NCBI RefSeq assembly: GCF_030247195.1
Contig: NC_080672.1
Span: forward strand, 396,383,037 to 396,447,036
Length of the DNA stretch: 64,000 nt
Source of the DNA: Topomyia yanbarensis
Lineage: Eukaryota > Arthropoda > Insecta > Diptera > Culicidae
Direction: 5' to 3'
The notes beneath the pieces were generated by a model, which did not search any database, was not told the origin of the DNA, and saw nothing but the letters and a program-made list of their open reading frames with translations. Positions within the stretch are counted from its first letter, which is position 1, and the number at the start of each line of letters is the position of its first letter. This document shows positions 1-12,474 of this stretch, piece after piece. A program made the translations under genes and the position numbers.

Positions 1-60
1 TCGTCTACTTAGTATAACAAGCAATTAATTCAATAAAGAATTAATATAGATTTGCCACTT

Positions 61-1870
61 TCTGACCAGTTCCGGGAATTCCGGAACACGGTTCCCAGGA
101 CAAAATTTATTTTTTATGATAATCATGGCATGCGGCACATCAAAAAACATCAACTCGATGATCTATGAAGAATGCAATCACATTCGAAGGCATCCGGATA
201 CATGGAGACACTTGATGACCAGTTCCGGTAATTCCGGAACACGGTTCCCGTGTCAAAATTTTTTTTATGGTAATCATGGCATGCGGCACATAAAAAAAAT
301 AAACTCGATGATCTATGAAGAATGCAATCATATACGAAGGCATCCGTACACATGTGGACAATTTATGACCAGTTCCTGGAATTCCGGAACACGGTTCCCA
401 GGACAAATTTTATTTTTATGATAATCGTGGCATGCGGCACATCAAAAAACATAAACTCGAAAAACTATGAAGAATGTAATCATATACGAAGGTATCCGGA
501 CATATGTAGACACTTGATGACCAGTTCCGGTAATTCCGGAACATGGTTACCAGGTCAAATTTCATTTTTATGATAATCATAACACGAGGCACATCAAAAA
601 ACATCAACTCGATGAGCTATGAAGAATGCAATCATATACGAAGGCATCCGTACACATGTGGACCATTGATGACCAGTTCCGGGAATTCCGGAATACGGTT
701 CCCAGGACAAATTTTATTTTTATGATAATCGTGGCATGCGGCACATAAAAAAAAAACATCAACTCGATGATCTATGAAGAATGCAATCACATTCGAAGGC
801 ATCCGGACACATGTAGACACTTGATGACCAGTTCCGAGAATTCCGGAACACGGTTCCCGTGTCAAAATTTTTTTTATGGTAATCATGGCATGCGGCACAT
901 AAAAAAAAATAAACTCGATGATCTATGAAGAATGCAATCATATACGAAGGCATCCGTACACATGTGGACAATTGATGACCAGTTCCGGGAATTCCGGAAC
1001 ACGGTTCCCAGGACAAATTTTATTTTTATGATAATCGTGGCATGCGGCACATCAAAAAACATCAACTCGATAAACAATGAAAAATGCAATCATATACGAA
1101 GGCATTCGGATACATACGGACACTTGATGGAGAGTTTCGGGAACTCCGGAACATGGTTTCCAGAACGAATTTTATTTTTATGATAATTGTGGCATAAGGC
1201 ACATCAAAAAATATCAACTCGATGATCTATGAAGAATGCAATCATATACGAAGGCATCTGGATACATATGGACACTTAATGGAGAGTTCCGGTAATTCCG
1301 GAACATGGTTCCCAGGACGAATATAATTTTTATGATAATCATGGAATGATGCACATCAAAAAACATCAACTCGATGATCTATGAAAAATGCAATCATATT
1401 GAAGGCAACCGGACACATACGGATACTTGATGGAGAGTTCCGGGAATTCCGGAACACGGTTCCCAGGATGAATTTTATTTTTATGATAACCGTGGCATGC
1501 GGCACATCAAAAAACATCAACTCGCTGATCTATGAAGAATGCAATCATATACGAAGGCAACTGGACACATATGGACACTTGATGACCAGTTCCGGGAATT
1601 CCGGGACATGGTTCTAAAGACCAATTGTATTTTTTATGATAATCATGGCATGCGGCACTTCAAAAAACATCAACTCAAAGAACTATGAAGAATTCAATCA
1701 TATACGAAGGCATCCGGATACAAACGGACACTTGATGGAGAGTAACATAACCAAACAAATCAATTCGATGATTTACGAGGAAAGCAGTCATATATGAAGA
1801 CAACCGGACACATGCGGTCTATTGATGTTGTGGTTCCGTGGATTCCGGAACACGGTTCCTTGGCCGAAAT
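61..1870 (+). repeat. Left-arm tandem array, ~151-bp unit, about 12 copies
   Basis: The phrase TTCCGGGAATTCCGGAACA recurs near 71, 221, 374, 525, 677, 831, 981, 1133, 1287, 1437, 1590 and, degraded, near 1835, a spacing of 150-154 bases. Each unit also has a conserved block around GGCATGCGGCACATCAAAAA and a second around GAAGAATGCAATCATATACG. The innermost units (1740-1870) are the most diverged. Short ORFs across the array are by-products of the repeat, since the same peptide recurs in every unit on both strands. Confidence 0.93.
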
Positions 1871-3307
1871 ATTTTTCTGTAAGATCTGTAATGTATTTAA
1901 AGCAACGCCTTGATACTACACTCCGTTACGTAACTTATTTTTTAAAGTTTTACCCAAAATAGCTCGGTCGCATTTTTTGATTTTGAGCTAACGTTCTCTT
2001 GTCCAAAAGTTATCCTCGTGTACTTGCAGTAATTCGCACACTGTGATTGAGTGCAAATATCAACGAACCACAAGGAGATAAAATAGAATTGGATAATATT
2101 TTTTTTACCACCACACCCCTCAACCCACATTTTTGACATTTTGTTTTGCGCCGGCTTTACCCTCTACTCCTTCTACTATAATATCACCAATACCATACAA
2201 TGGTAAACTTCATATGCGTGATGAACGATAATTTTTCCCTGTTGATGTGGTGAAAAATTAAAGGGTTGTGTACAGGACACGACCACGGTGACATTAAAAA
2301 TGTAGCTTTTTTCAAGAGCGTGCAAATGAATTTTATCTATCACACATATCGACTCACGTTTTTGTTCACTCGCCTGTTTTCATATGTTACAATTTGCTAT
2401 ATACCCTCCCCATCAAAACATAATTTATTGAAGGTCTTTTAACGGTAATCTATTAATTAATCAAGTATCTCACTAGGTGATTGGCATTAATTGGCTCATC
2501 CATCTAGTAAAAATAGGCTGGTCTGTTCAGAAAATATATTCAAAAGAAAAGTTCCATATTGAGAGCTGTGATGAGGAAGCCCACGCCCGCCAACGGAAAT
2601 ATACAGATTCTCCATGAAATATGAAATTTCATTTTCCATTTAAATTTTCAATAATGTACTAATGAACTTAAGTAAACAATCTTAATTTTAAGTATTTCTT
2701 GATCGATTAGTGGTGGAAAAAATGAAATTATTTGATAAATTACATTGTTATGCAACGTTCGCACTACCAGTCAAAACGAGTTTTTATGCTATCTTGGTGA
2801 CATTTTTCTTGTTGCTAATTATTAAAACGTGTTATAACTCTGTAGTGTAAACATTGTATTATTAAACCAATTCTGCAGCGTTTTATGTTATATAGGTGTT
2901 TTATGTGGTAATAGGACTGACATAATTATATCTTCAGTACAGCGGTTTGTCTCATAATTTAAAAGAGATTTATTTTAAAATTTAAATTAGTATACTCAAC
3001 CGTTCTATTTGTTGTATACTTTAAAACGCAATTAGAACTGTGTTTTAAATGCATAGGGTAGGACAGATATTCTGACTGGATAAACTGGGAAAACAATTTT
3101 AAGTCCAGTAACGCTTAAGACATGGCTTGAATTTGAATCGAAAAAGGACACCCGCTTAAACTGCTGCTGGGCCGGTAAGTTCTGTTATAAAATTTTCCGT
3201 AGTGTGCAGTACGAAACAAAAGTGTTTGAAATTAGAAAACAAAAAGTTCTGCTGGGAATGTGATTGTTTCCGATGCAATTACACTCAGATTTTTCACGTA
3301 GGGGATA

Positions 3308-3396
3308 CAGGCCGTGTAAATTAAAACCGTGTAAATTAAAAAAAAAACGCGTTAATGAAAACCGCGTAAATTTCAAAACCCGCGTAAAAACCTGAG
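3308..3396. repeat. Short tandem words CCGTGTAAATTAAAA / CCGCGTAAATT
   Basis: Four to five degenerate copies of a 15-18-base word lie head to tail. They are probably a small tandem expansion. No function is visible. Confidence 0.6.
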
Positions 3397-3718
3397 TGTA
3401 CTCTCCTATATAAAATACTACGCTGCTGAACAGTGCAATAACTAGAAGCACGTTGTCAGATGCCTTACTGATAAAAAACATATAACCGAAATATGAAACA
3501 TGAAAACCAATAGGCTCTTTACCCTACGCAGCTACAAAGCGCCGTAAACATGGATTAACAAGTTACAACGCACACGCATGCATAAAAATAAATATATTTT
3601 TTTCAAACGCAACACTCTTGCAGCACACACCGTATTGAATTAAATCCAAACCACCCCGCCCACCCACTTTGCAAATCATTCTGTGACACCGTGCTGGTAC
3701 CCGAAAAATCCGCACACG

Positions 3719-4006
3719 GCCACCGTTGCCGAAAATGCATAGCGTCTACCGCTTATTGCAGTGCCCAGACGCTGCAGCCATGATCTTACCCGTTCGACAT
3801 AAGAACAAAAACTGATTCAAACGGGTACGCGTCACCTCTATTTATAAACTAATATGGTATATGGTTTAGTCACTTAGGTGCGAGTGTGTGCAAATGCCAA
3901 CGTTACCGAAAATCGATAGCGCTTATTGCATCGCCCGGAGACGATGTTACTCCTATGGGATAAGAGCAACAACTGATTTAAACGGACATGCGTTGCTTCT
4001 ATTTAT
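3719..4006. repeat. Diverged direct duplication of ~120 bp
   Basis: Positions 3719-3846 and 3896-4006 share CCGAAAAT, ATAGCG, CGCTTATTGCA, AACTGATT and CTCTATTTATRA in the same order, with small indels. The copies have diverged substantially, so the duplication is old. Confidence 0.65.
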
Positions 4007-4784
4007 GACTTTTCGTGTTTCATTGAGCAACTAAGCTGCCCTCTCTTGACGGCTGTGTCTGAGAAATCTGCCTCACGAATGGTAATTTTCCCGTTTTTCG
4101 TGAACTTTTTAATTTTACCAATTTCCAAAAGTCTACTTTTATTGGGGAGATATTAAATTATTACCAATATTTAAGTTAGGTGTTTCTGAATCGGTTGGTG
4201 TATGAATGATTAAAATTCATCTAGTAATATCGGAGTTATAAGCGTGCAAACCTTACATAGTTTCGTTACATGGGAGATAGTTTAGATTTTAGAATGACAC
4301 CTAGCCCCCGATAGTGGAGTAAGACATTTTTAATGTCAAAAAATTATCGTTCATCACCAGCTTCTCAACCTCATCTTTACCCCATTTTAGTGCCGATTTG
4401 ATTTGCCTTTTTAGGAAAATATTTCTCAGCGATCATAATCAATGCTGAAATTTGTGGGAAGTCAAATGAGAAACTCATAAGTAAAATGTCGCAGTATAAG
4501 TAACCACAAGTCGCCACAATAAAGTTATTTTTTGTCTCCGATTTTCTTATTCATACTGGACATGTTTGTAGACATGGTATTCAGGAGTGACATTCAGTTT
4601 ATACGGGACATGTTGTGATAGGAGCCCAAATTTGGAGCGATGACACACTCACATGCGATTTGCTATAATCCGAACAGCTTAAGAGCAACAAAACAAATGT
4701 TTTTCTGCTCCAGAGTATTTGTTTTGTGTACTACGGTTTCACAGACCATTAGCAATCGTTCCTTAAAGAAAGGAAAATAAAGCG

Positions 4785-5710
4785 TGTTCCCGAATTCACG
4801 GAACCGGCCATCAAATGTCCGTATGTGTCTGGATGACTGCTTTCTTCGTAGATCATCGAGTAGATGTTTTTTGATGAACCACATACCTCAACTCAAAAAC
4901 AAACAAAAAACGAATAAAAAATGTCGTCCTGTGAACTGTGTTCCGGAATTCCCGGAACTGAGAATCTTGTGTCCGGATGCCTTCATACATTATCATGCTC
5001 ATCTTGGAAAACAAAATTCGACCCGGGAACCGTGTTCCGGAATTCCTGAAACCGGTCATCAAGTGTCCGCTTGTATCGATGCCTTCGTATTCTTCATAGA
5101 TCATCGAGTTAATTTTTTTTGATGTGCCGTATTTCGGAATTTCCGGAACTGGCCATCAAGTGACCGTATGTGTCAGGATACTTTTGTATATAATTGCATT
5201 CTTCATAGATCTTCGACTTGACGTTTTTTGGAATTACCGGAACTGGTCATCAAGTGTCTACATGTGTCCGGATACCTTCGTATATGATTGCATTCTTCAT
5301 AGTTTATCGAGTTTATGTTTTTTGATGTGCCGCATGCCACGATTATCATAAAAATAAAATTTGTCCTGGGAACCGTGTTCCGGAATTCCAGGAACTGGTC
5401 ATAAATTGTCCACATGTGTACGGATGCCTTCGTATATGATTGCATTCTTCATAGCTCATCGAGTTGATGTTTTTTGATGTGCCGCATGCTATGATCATCA
5501 TAAAAATAAAATTTGACCTGGGAACCATGTTCCGGAATTACCGGAACTGGTCATCAAGTGTCTCCATGTATCCGGATGCCTTCGAATGTGATTGCATTCT
5601 TCATAGATCATCGAGTTGATGTTTTTTGATGTGCCGCATGCCATGATTATCATAAAAAATAAATTTCGTCCTGGGAACCGTGTTCCGGAATTCCCGGAAC
5701 TGGTCAGAAA
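4785..5710 (-). repeat. Right-arm array of the ~151-bp repeat, inverted
   Basis: Six to seven units of the left-arm repeat occur here in reverse orientation. The outer four units match the first left-arm units in order as well as sequence, including the unit-specific variants CGTACACATGTGG and ACATGGAGACAC. That implies the two arms arose by copying of a multi-unit block or have been homogenised. The inner units (4785-5130) are diverged and carry deletions. Confidence 0.92.
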
Positions 5711-5768
5711 GTGGCAAATCTATATTAAATCTTTATTGAATTAATTGCTTGTTATACTAAGTAGACGA

Positions 5769-6410
5769 TCTGATAAGATTTGTTGAAATAAATTAGTGTT
5801 TCTGTTATAATAAAGCATATGCAATGTAAGCTCATGAATGGCCACTTTTGGGAACCGCTCCCAGGAACTGGCCAATTCTTATTACTCATATATGAAGTGC
5901 AATTATTATGTAAGAAGGTCATTTCTAACAAATTCTTGTCGAAAAATGTTGGATTCTAGCGTTGTTTTGAAAATATTTATGAAAAACTGAAAATGGTTGG
6001 TACCCCACTGCAATCTGGATTTACTCCGGGGTCGTAGCTCCGAATACAATTTTTAAAGCATTTTCGAAAATTGGAATAATTTCCGGTTCTTTGGCAAAAA
6101 ACTGCATCAAAATCGATTAAACAGAAAAAAAGTTATGGCCAATTGAACGTCGATTTTGGTGTATCGAAGAGGGCTTGGTAGTTTGAAGGTTAAGTTTTGT
6201 TTGTAGTATTCTGGAGCAGAGTGAATAAAGCGAAAACTCAATAATTAGAAATATAACAGGTTTTCAATAAAAATGAGAATGATTTCAATACCTTCCTGTA
6301 ATTAAAGAAAAAAGCGTCAATTCTTGTCTCTCCAAGAGAATTGCTCTCTGAACTCCTTATAAATGGGAGACATGTTTCTTTTCGCTCGGGTGCTGTCAGT
6401 TCAATCGAAG
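5769..6410. other. Flank of foldback element and upstream part of transposon remnant
   Basis: No gene is seen. Around 5840-5875 there is a small palindromic phrase using the same vocabulary as the 151-bp repeat (GGGAACCG, CCAGGAACTGG). A TATAAAT at 6358 and a TCAGTT at 6396 precede the transposase start at 6411, but their 40-base separation is too wide for a standard insect core promoter. Confidence 0.5.
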
Positions 6411-7368
6411 ATGGCATCTAAACAGCAAGTACTCCGCGAGCGTGTTGTGCGGTTTTACGAAACACTTGGCCATCGTGGAAAAAGTTTACGGAAGACCACT
6501 TTCGAGACGAAAACGTGCCCGTGAGTACAGTTTACCAGATCCTGGCATCCCTGAGCGTGGAGTGGAAGGCCGGTAGCGGCCGCCGGCGAAGATAATAATG
6601 AAAAAGAAGAAGGAAGCGTTGAAAAAGCTGTTCGACAACAAGGACGAAACGAGTTTGCGTGATGCCGGCCTTGATTCACCGAGCCCTCAAGATGGAGGAC
6701 ATCATCTGTCGGAAGAAGACTCGGTCCCCCGATGACACGGACGAGCAGATAGCGATCGTGAAATCGCAGTGCCGGTGGATGACGAACAACTACCGCGAGA
6801 CGTCGTTCGTGCTGCTCACGAACGCCCATTCTAAGAAATGACAGCTACTATTCCAGCGACAAGTCGGCCACACACCCCTACGTAAAATACAAGTTTAAGC
6901 AGAAATTTAAAAGAAATGTTATGCTGTACATTACCGTATCGAACAGAGAGATTTCAAAACCGTGGTTCAAGCCGAGCGGTCTGGCCATCAATCAACAAGT
7001 GTACCAGGAGGAGTGTCTTGAGGAAATTCTGCTGCCGTTCTTAAAGGAGCATCATACGGTTGGGAAGTACGTCTTCTGGCCGGACAAGACGTCTTCCCAT
7101 TACGCCAAGAAGACACTGAGCAGAAAAAGATACCGTACGTACCGAAAGAAAGAAACCTGACTAACTTGCCCCAGTGCCGTCCCATTGGGGTTTATTCGGC
7201 TCCCTCAGTGCTTTAGTGTATAAAAATAATTGGCGAGTCAAGGATACGAAGCAGTTGACCACCAGGATCCGGAAGAAGGACGTCAGTGCTGTCCAGTGCT
7301 CTTGTGAGAGCATCGCGACTAAGTTGCGTCGTACGGTTAACCAGGGCCCCTTCTCCAATATTCATTGA
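6411..7368 (+). pseudogene. Tc1/mariner-type (DD37E-like) transposase pseudogene, copy a
   Basis: A start codon at 6411 opens MASKQQVLRERVVRFYETLG, an N-terminal DNA-binding start typical of Tc1/mariner-superfamily transposases. Later blocks are recognisable in shifting frames: a linker (VSTVYQILASLSVEWKAGSG), the catalytic-core stretch ending FWPDKTSSHYAKKTL near 7080-7110 (second catalytic Asp present), and a C-terminal block to the stop at 7368. The copy is broken several times. A frameshift follows GHRGKSLR, an internal segment is lost near 6660, and the stretch that should hold the first catalytic Asp is deleted near 6815-6840. At the third catalytic position the RPIE motif reads RPIG (GGG codon near 7185), next to another frameshift. 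It cannot make active enzyme. I could not define terminal inverted repeats. It belongs to a different subfamily from the copies at 21 and 57 kb. Confidence 0.85.
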
Positions 7369-8340
7369 CGTGTTTTTGAAGAATAGACATTATGTTTTTA
7401 ATAAAAAATTATGAATTCGTTGAAGAATTTTCTTCAGTATTATGAGAAATACTATTGAACCACCGGAATCAGCATCTGAATCGAAATTCTTTACATCCAA
7501 GATCGGTGGTACCATGTACATAATCGATAATTACATTTTAATTTTTGTTTTGTTTGGGTTTATTATTAGTATTTTGTCAATAAACCTGTGATCTATGATG
7601 GAGGTTTTGCATAAATCTTTGTATGGCACCGATTCCCACTGGCCAACCGGCTCAAAAACGGTAATATTTTCCAGAGACTGAAAATTGAAACTCTAACGAA
7701 CAATTTGAGTACAAATTCTTAGGGTAATTCCAGTGGTGGAGCAAATCCGACCTAGTAAATGGTTCTGGCTGTAAAATGCTCATTTTATATCGAATCAAGT
7801 CGTTTTATATACCAAATTAAAGGTTAGACTCCTGGGTAATTTTCTGTATAGAGCATTTTATTTGAATCTTGGGAATATCTTGAGATACAAGCGTTTTACA
7901 AAAATGTTCATTTTCGCTGTTTTGAAAAATGGTGGGGTAAACCCGACCCCCTATGTTTTTGGTTGATTTAGTGCAGATATTACTCAAATTTTATGGTTTT
8001 CAATGATAAACCAATGAATGTTATGCTATTGAATTGTAACATGAAGAAAACGGAGTTCAATGTCAATCTTGGAATGCTAAAATCACGAGCAGTAGCACGT
8101 AATGATATTCCCATTTGCATCGGAGCATTTGCTCGACGAATACTATAATCATCACGTTTTTGTGTGTTTCGTTTGTAATTATGAACCATTGTGCATAAAA
8201 ATAATAAATAATAACAATAAAAATATATTTCAATTTGATAAATAAACATTTCCTTAGCAAAAAAGCGGTCGGATTTACCCCAATATTTAGAGGTCGGATT
8301 TGCCCCACTGCGTCATTTTTCATTACAATGCAATTAAAAA

Positions 8341-9425
8341 AAACCTGTTTTAATCCACCTAGCGGTGCAATTGTGCCTTTCTCATTTCTCTAAACTATGG
8401 CACGGAGGCTTTTTATGTTCAACATAATCGTGGAAATGTCCATTACATTCTTAGTACACTTTGCACTTATACACAATGGCATGCCAGCCACGAACTTGAT
8501 GAGCTACGTGTTGACGGCGAAACACTTGAAATAAAAAAATATAATACTCCATTAGCCTAATCAGCATTAGATCAATGTTATCTGCTTGCTAACTCATTTT
8601 GTCATGCGGGGGTGGGTATGTGAGGAGGGCGAAAGTCCCATGAACGAACGACTCCCGAGCTTAAATTGGTATGCTTTGTGATATAGTGGTGGTTTAAAGA
8701 TGATGGGGTTGAAAGGGAGGGGTATGAGGGCTGGATGGGGTGGTGGTCTGAGGGGTGATTTAAGGAGATTTTTAAAGGAGGGAAGTGAACAGTAGAGGGG
8801 GGGGGGTGTAACCCCTCTCCGTAAACAATCAACTACGCCCCTGTTAAAATCCAGAAACCTTATGAGAGTCGAATTAGGTTGACGTTTTTCAGAGTGATTG
8901 CATAACCTTTCTATATGAGAAAGGCAAAAATGTGCCAAAATCCAAAAAAGTGAATCGTCGTCAAATTTTTTTTCGAGTTTGTATCAAATCTCGACGTTTC
9001 ATGCACCTTGAACACATTTAACATCAAAAATAAAAATTCTATTTTTAATTTTTCCTATAGGTTATATGAGAAATTTCTGTGTGGCCGCACCCTGAAACCC
9101 GTAATTCCGGAACCAGAATTCCGATCGATCCAAAATTCAATAGCAGCCGATGGGAAGGTTGCACCTTTCATTTGAGACTAAGTTTGGGCAAATCGGTCCA
9201 GCCATCTCTGAGAAAAATGAGTGACATTATTTGACACATACGCACATACATACACACACACACATACACACACATACACACACATACATACATACACACA
9301 CACATACAGACTTTTTCCGATCTCGACGAACTGAGTCGAATGGGATATGACACTCGGCCCTCCGGGCCGAGATTAGGTTGACGTTTTTCAGAGTGATTGC
9401 ATAACCTTTCTATATGAGAAAGGCA
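8341..9425 (+). mobile_element. Family-D mosquito repeat, copy D1
   Basis: It begins AAACCTGTTTTAATCCACCT and ends CTTTCTATATGAGAAAGGCA. Internal landmarks are a G-rich tract (8700-8815), the palindrome GGCCCTCCGGGCC near 9356-9368, and the block CCTTTCATTTGAGACTAAG. The tail phrase (GGTTGACGTTTTTCAGAG to GAAAGGCA) occurs twice, ending near 8928 and 9425, so this copy is a duplication or composite. Related copies lie at 17316-19526, 19985-20960 and 29447-31535. Confidence 0.8.
9238..9306. repeat. CA/CATA microsatellite
   Basis: An interrupted run of CACATA and CACACA words lies inside the family-D repeat. The related copy at about 20690-20735 has the complementary TGTG/TGTATG run at the matching place, so the microsatellite is part of the element. 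Confidence 0.9.
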
Positions 9426-9862
9426 ATATGAAAAAGGTTGAACTAAATTCATCTATGCACTTTGTAGGACTAAAATCAAAGAATTTAAATCCACTTACAT
9501 TTATTATGCAATCACTTTAACAATCAGAAATATCCTATAGTCAATGATGCACAAAAGTCAAATCAAAAGTTGTAAAAACACACTTTTTGTCGTATGAGCA
9601 TCTCAATGTAGACTAATAAAATGCCCTCATACCACCATTTTGATTATTTTCGATGCTCTACACGACAACATTGATATTAGTTCGCGTAGTGTTTCTGATT
9701 TTCGGTAACAGAGGGGGGTCGGGTTTACCCAACGGCCGGATTTGCACCACCTTACTCTATAGGTTTGGCTAAAAATGCATTTTAAAACTGAGTTCGAAAT
9801 CCGGGTCAATATGACCCGCTAACACCTTATTTGTTGCAAAAAGTTAACACCTAAAGAAGGTT

Positions 9863-12474
9863 AATAAACTATTTTACTATAAGTAGCAAAGTAATAAACA
9901 CCGTTCGATTAGTCGCAGGTACTACACCCTAGACACAACACAATCCATTCATAGAATGTATCAACCCAAAAAACAATCTTTTCTCAAATTATTCCAACCA
10001 AAACCGTACATGGCGCTCTCACTCTAGAATGGAAAAATCAACAATGTTTCTATTTTTACATTGGTAGTCGCGTCATCAAATGGTAATGAAATCAGTTCGA
10101 TAAAATTCGATAGCTCCATCAGCCGTTCGGTCAGCAGAAATATTCGTCCACCTGTACAAATTATAATTTAATATAAATACACAGTCCCAGTGCCGGAGAG
10201 ATAGAGGTAAAATGGATGTTGAGTCTTAGATGTATTCGCATAGTATCAACGACAAATGAAGTAAGAAAATAGTTTAGGGTCGTGAATCTGTCAATAAAAT
10301 GCCAAAAGAAACATTTGACAACTTCCCATTTTACCCCTGGTATCCCTCAAGCGCATCCAAACACATAGCTAGAGAATGAAAAAAAACGGGACGCAATCTG
10401 GCAGCAATAGTAATTAATCATAATTTAACAAGACATATATGATGTGTAGACAGTGAAAATCAACTTACTATGCGTATCAAATTTCCTGATTATCGTTTCA
10501 ATAAGGGTCGTCTTGGGAGCGACGTGTCCTCTTCTGACAGGCATTTTTACACTATTTTCTAGTTACGGTTCACTACGGTATGGTACACTACACTAGTAAC
10601 GATAAGAGTAGTAAAAGCTGGAAACCACTAAAAGAGCGCTAATATATTCGAAACTTGCTATTGGGTATTCCTAATATGATATTAATTGGAGTAGCGAAAT
10701 TATTGTATTCAACTTTTCGCCCTTTCGTTTCTTCGTGCCGAATTTTCGATGATGATTTGAATGACGTTTTCTTTTCTTTTTCTCCTAATTTGTGCCCACT
10801 TTCGCCTACCGCAAAAACTATGTTCACTTCTCACCCGCTAACTTCACTTTATTTACAGCACCTTGGTTTAGCCCGAGATTATTCGCTACTTCTTCAAACG
10901 AAACACTATTTCTTGGACGATGTCGTTTCCGTCCTCGTCGCTGGCCAGAAACGGATCGCTCCCCTATCAGGACGACGGACATGGACGCGGCGGCGCTAAA
11001 TCCTTTGATTTTTCATCCATTTGAACATCGCCGTTCTCGTTGTCGTTGTTTTTGTTGTTGTTGTTGAGCACGCGAAGATTGTCGCAATTCAACATTCACT
11101 TGACTTCATTCTGTCTGACTGTCGCACTTGGCATCGTGTCGCCTTTGGTTCACTGATTATTATTTCTTTTCCAATTAGCGAAGCACTACTATTTCACTAT
11201 TTGCAGCTTATTTTTCGCTGATACAGTCTGCCCTCGTGCGTTTTGCGTGGCTCGCTGAAAAGATAGAATAAGTGTTAAAGGTTGTGGCGAATGAAGGGTT
11301 TTTTTAGGTTTTCTGATCTCTTCGGACTAGACTATTATTCCATTCTATTACATCAATAAGGTCTTTTAAATTTGACGAAAATACAATACTATAATGGAAT
11401 TTTTTTAGACTTAGTCTGAATATGCTGACAGATACCCTATTTCGTTTGTTTTGTACCGCCACCGGCGGCGCTTTAATTTATTTGAGCACTTGCTTTTTTA
11501 CACTTCCACTGCTTCTTGTTCATATTTCTAGGTTATTTATTGATTTGTTTTTATTTTTGATCTGTCACACTTAGTGGTTATAAGAACCAGCACACCTTAT
11601 AATGGACAGAACAGCAGTAGCGGACGACTTTACCACAATAGTACAGATGTACAGCCTATCACAGTAGTGAATATGAGCAACTAACTGGGTCATTGTTACT
11701 TGAAAAATAGAGTGATCCTAATTAACGAGTACAGCAGTTTTTGTGATCTAAAATGGCTATAACAAATTTGTGGATATCGCGTTAAAAGTTAAATGTCATT
11801 TTTTAGCATCTACGCTCAAACAGATTGCTATCACTAAAATTGAAAAGCCAACCAAATAAAGGCAAATCCCAGAAAGTGGTTAACAACTTAAAGCTTTAGC
11901 TTGTTGTGCATTTAAGTTGGTTGCCTGAAGCGAGTGAGCGCGATTGCTTGCGATGGGTGCTTCATGACAAAGGCCCGTGTCTATGTCCCAGCCCGTGACG
12001 TGGAGATAGATGGCGTAGTTTCCGAGATGAGTCTCACTTTTGAGAAACTGCTGAGGGACGGAAGATCTTCCAGGTGGTGTTCAATAAGTGCTGATGATGA
12101 AATGAGTAGTGCTGTGGTCGAGTATGGTTAGGATAGCATCAATCAATCTACAAGTACAATAACTAAGAATTTATCCTGTCTTGTTCAGGAAGGAAAAGTT
12201 TTCAAAGTTTTGGTTCAAGAACCGTATTTCCATAAATAAAACCTTTATGTTAGAGGAAATTTCGAAGAATTTGTTGTATTTTTTCAAGCATAATTGCAGC
12301 CATCTGCAATTGTATACTCAATTATCAAATGGCTGTTAGTCAGCGTGCTGAGTATTATTCGTGTGAACACACTTTAGGCTTGAACAACACTTTTTAATGG
12401 CATGCGAAAACCACTTCACCACTCCTCTCCGGCTCTTTGAAGTTGCCAATCTAGTTCTTGACCCATCGGTTTTC
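9863..12474. other. No gene recognised; AT-rich to moderately complex sequence
   Basis: Open frames are short and none resembles a known protein. 10650-11250 is somewhat richer in GC and C/T tracts and includes a GTT trinucleotide run near 11040-11065. It could be intronic or flanking host DNA. A 65-codon ORF at 11934-12131 has no recognisable domain and I do not call it. Confidence 0.4.

Larger units (their letters stand above)
1871..4779. other. Core of the foldback element; no gene recognised
   Basis: This is AT-rich sequence between the two arms. No open frame resembles a known protein. It holds a small cluster of CCGCGTAAATT-like words at about 3308-3396 and a diverged direct duplication at about 3719-3846 and 3896-4006. 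If the element moves, it must be non-autonomous. Confidence 0.6.
1..5768. mobile_element. Foldback transposon-like element with long composite inverted repeats
   Basis: The first ~70 bases are the near-perfect reverse complement of 5699-5768, and the match continues inward through arrays of a ~151-bp repeat on both sides. This is the architecture of a foldback element: unique outer ends, tandem subrepeats forming the arms, and an unrelated core. The left end coincides with the window edge, so the inverted repeat may extend further and a target duplication cannot be checked. No transposase is encoded, so mobility in trans or origin by inverted duplication are both possible. Confidence 0.85.
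7728..9762. mobile_element. Inserted non-autonomous element with GGTGGNGCAAATCCG ends
   Basis: The termini are inverted: GTGGTGGAGCAAATCCGACC at 7733-7752 against GGCCGGATTTGCACCACC at 9734-9751. The same phrase appears internally in both orientations (near 7930, 8268, 8290 and 9715), variously as GGTAAACCCGACCCC or GGTCGGATTTRCCCCA. It has no coding capacity and contains the nested repeat at 8341-9425. Confidence 0.65.
7480..9862. mobile_element. Dispersed repeat copy A, split by insertion
   Basis: 7480-7727 matches 13355-13600 closely (shared TCAATAAACCTGTGAT, GGTAATATTT, GAAACTCTAACRAACAAT). 9775-9860 matches 15238-15290 (TTTAAACTGAGTTCGAAAT, GGGTCAATATGAC, GCTAACACCTTAT). The two halves therefore belong to one element interrupted by 7728-9762. 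The right end (ACACCTAAAGAAGGTTAA) is the inverse of the left end of copy B. The left end appears truncated near the transposase remnant. Confidence 0.75.

Noticed and set aside
116..1617. Chain of short ORFs on both strands sharing near-identical peptides
   Set aside because: They repeat every ~151 bases with the tandem array and occur on both strands; they are products of the repeat, not genes.
61..1870. Possible CRISPR array because of regular repeat spacing
   Set aside because: The whole 151-bp unit is conserved, with no short repeat alternating with unique spacers, and the context is eukaryotic.
6358..6401. TATA and initiator pair upstream of the transposase remnant
   Set aside because: Their spacing of 40 bases is outside the normal 30-33 range.
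9168..9452. ORF rich in Cys-Met-Cys-Val-Tyr
   Set aside because: It is translation of the CA/CATA microsatellite inside a family-D repeat.
11934..12131. 65-codon ORF with plausible composition
   Set aside because: There is no recognisable domain, no splice context and no second line of evidence.
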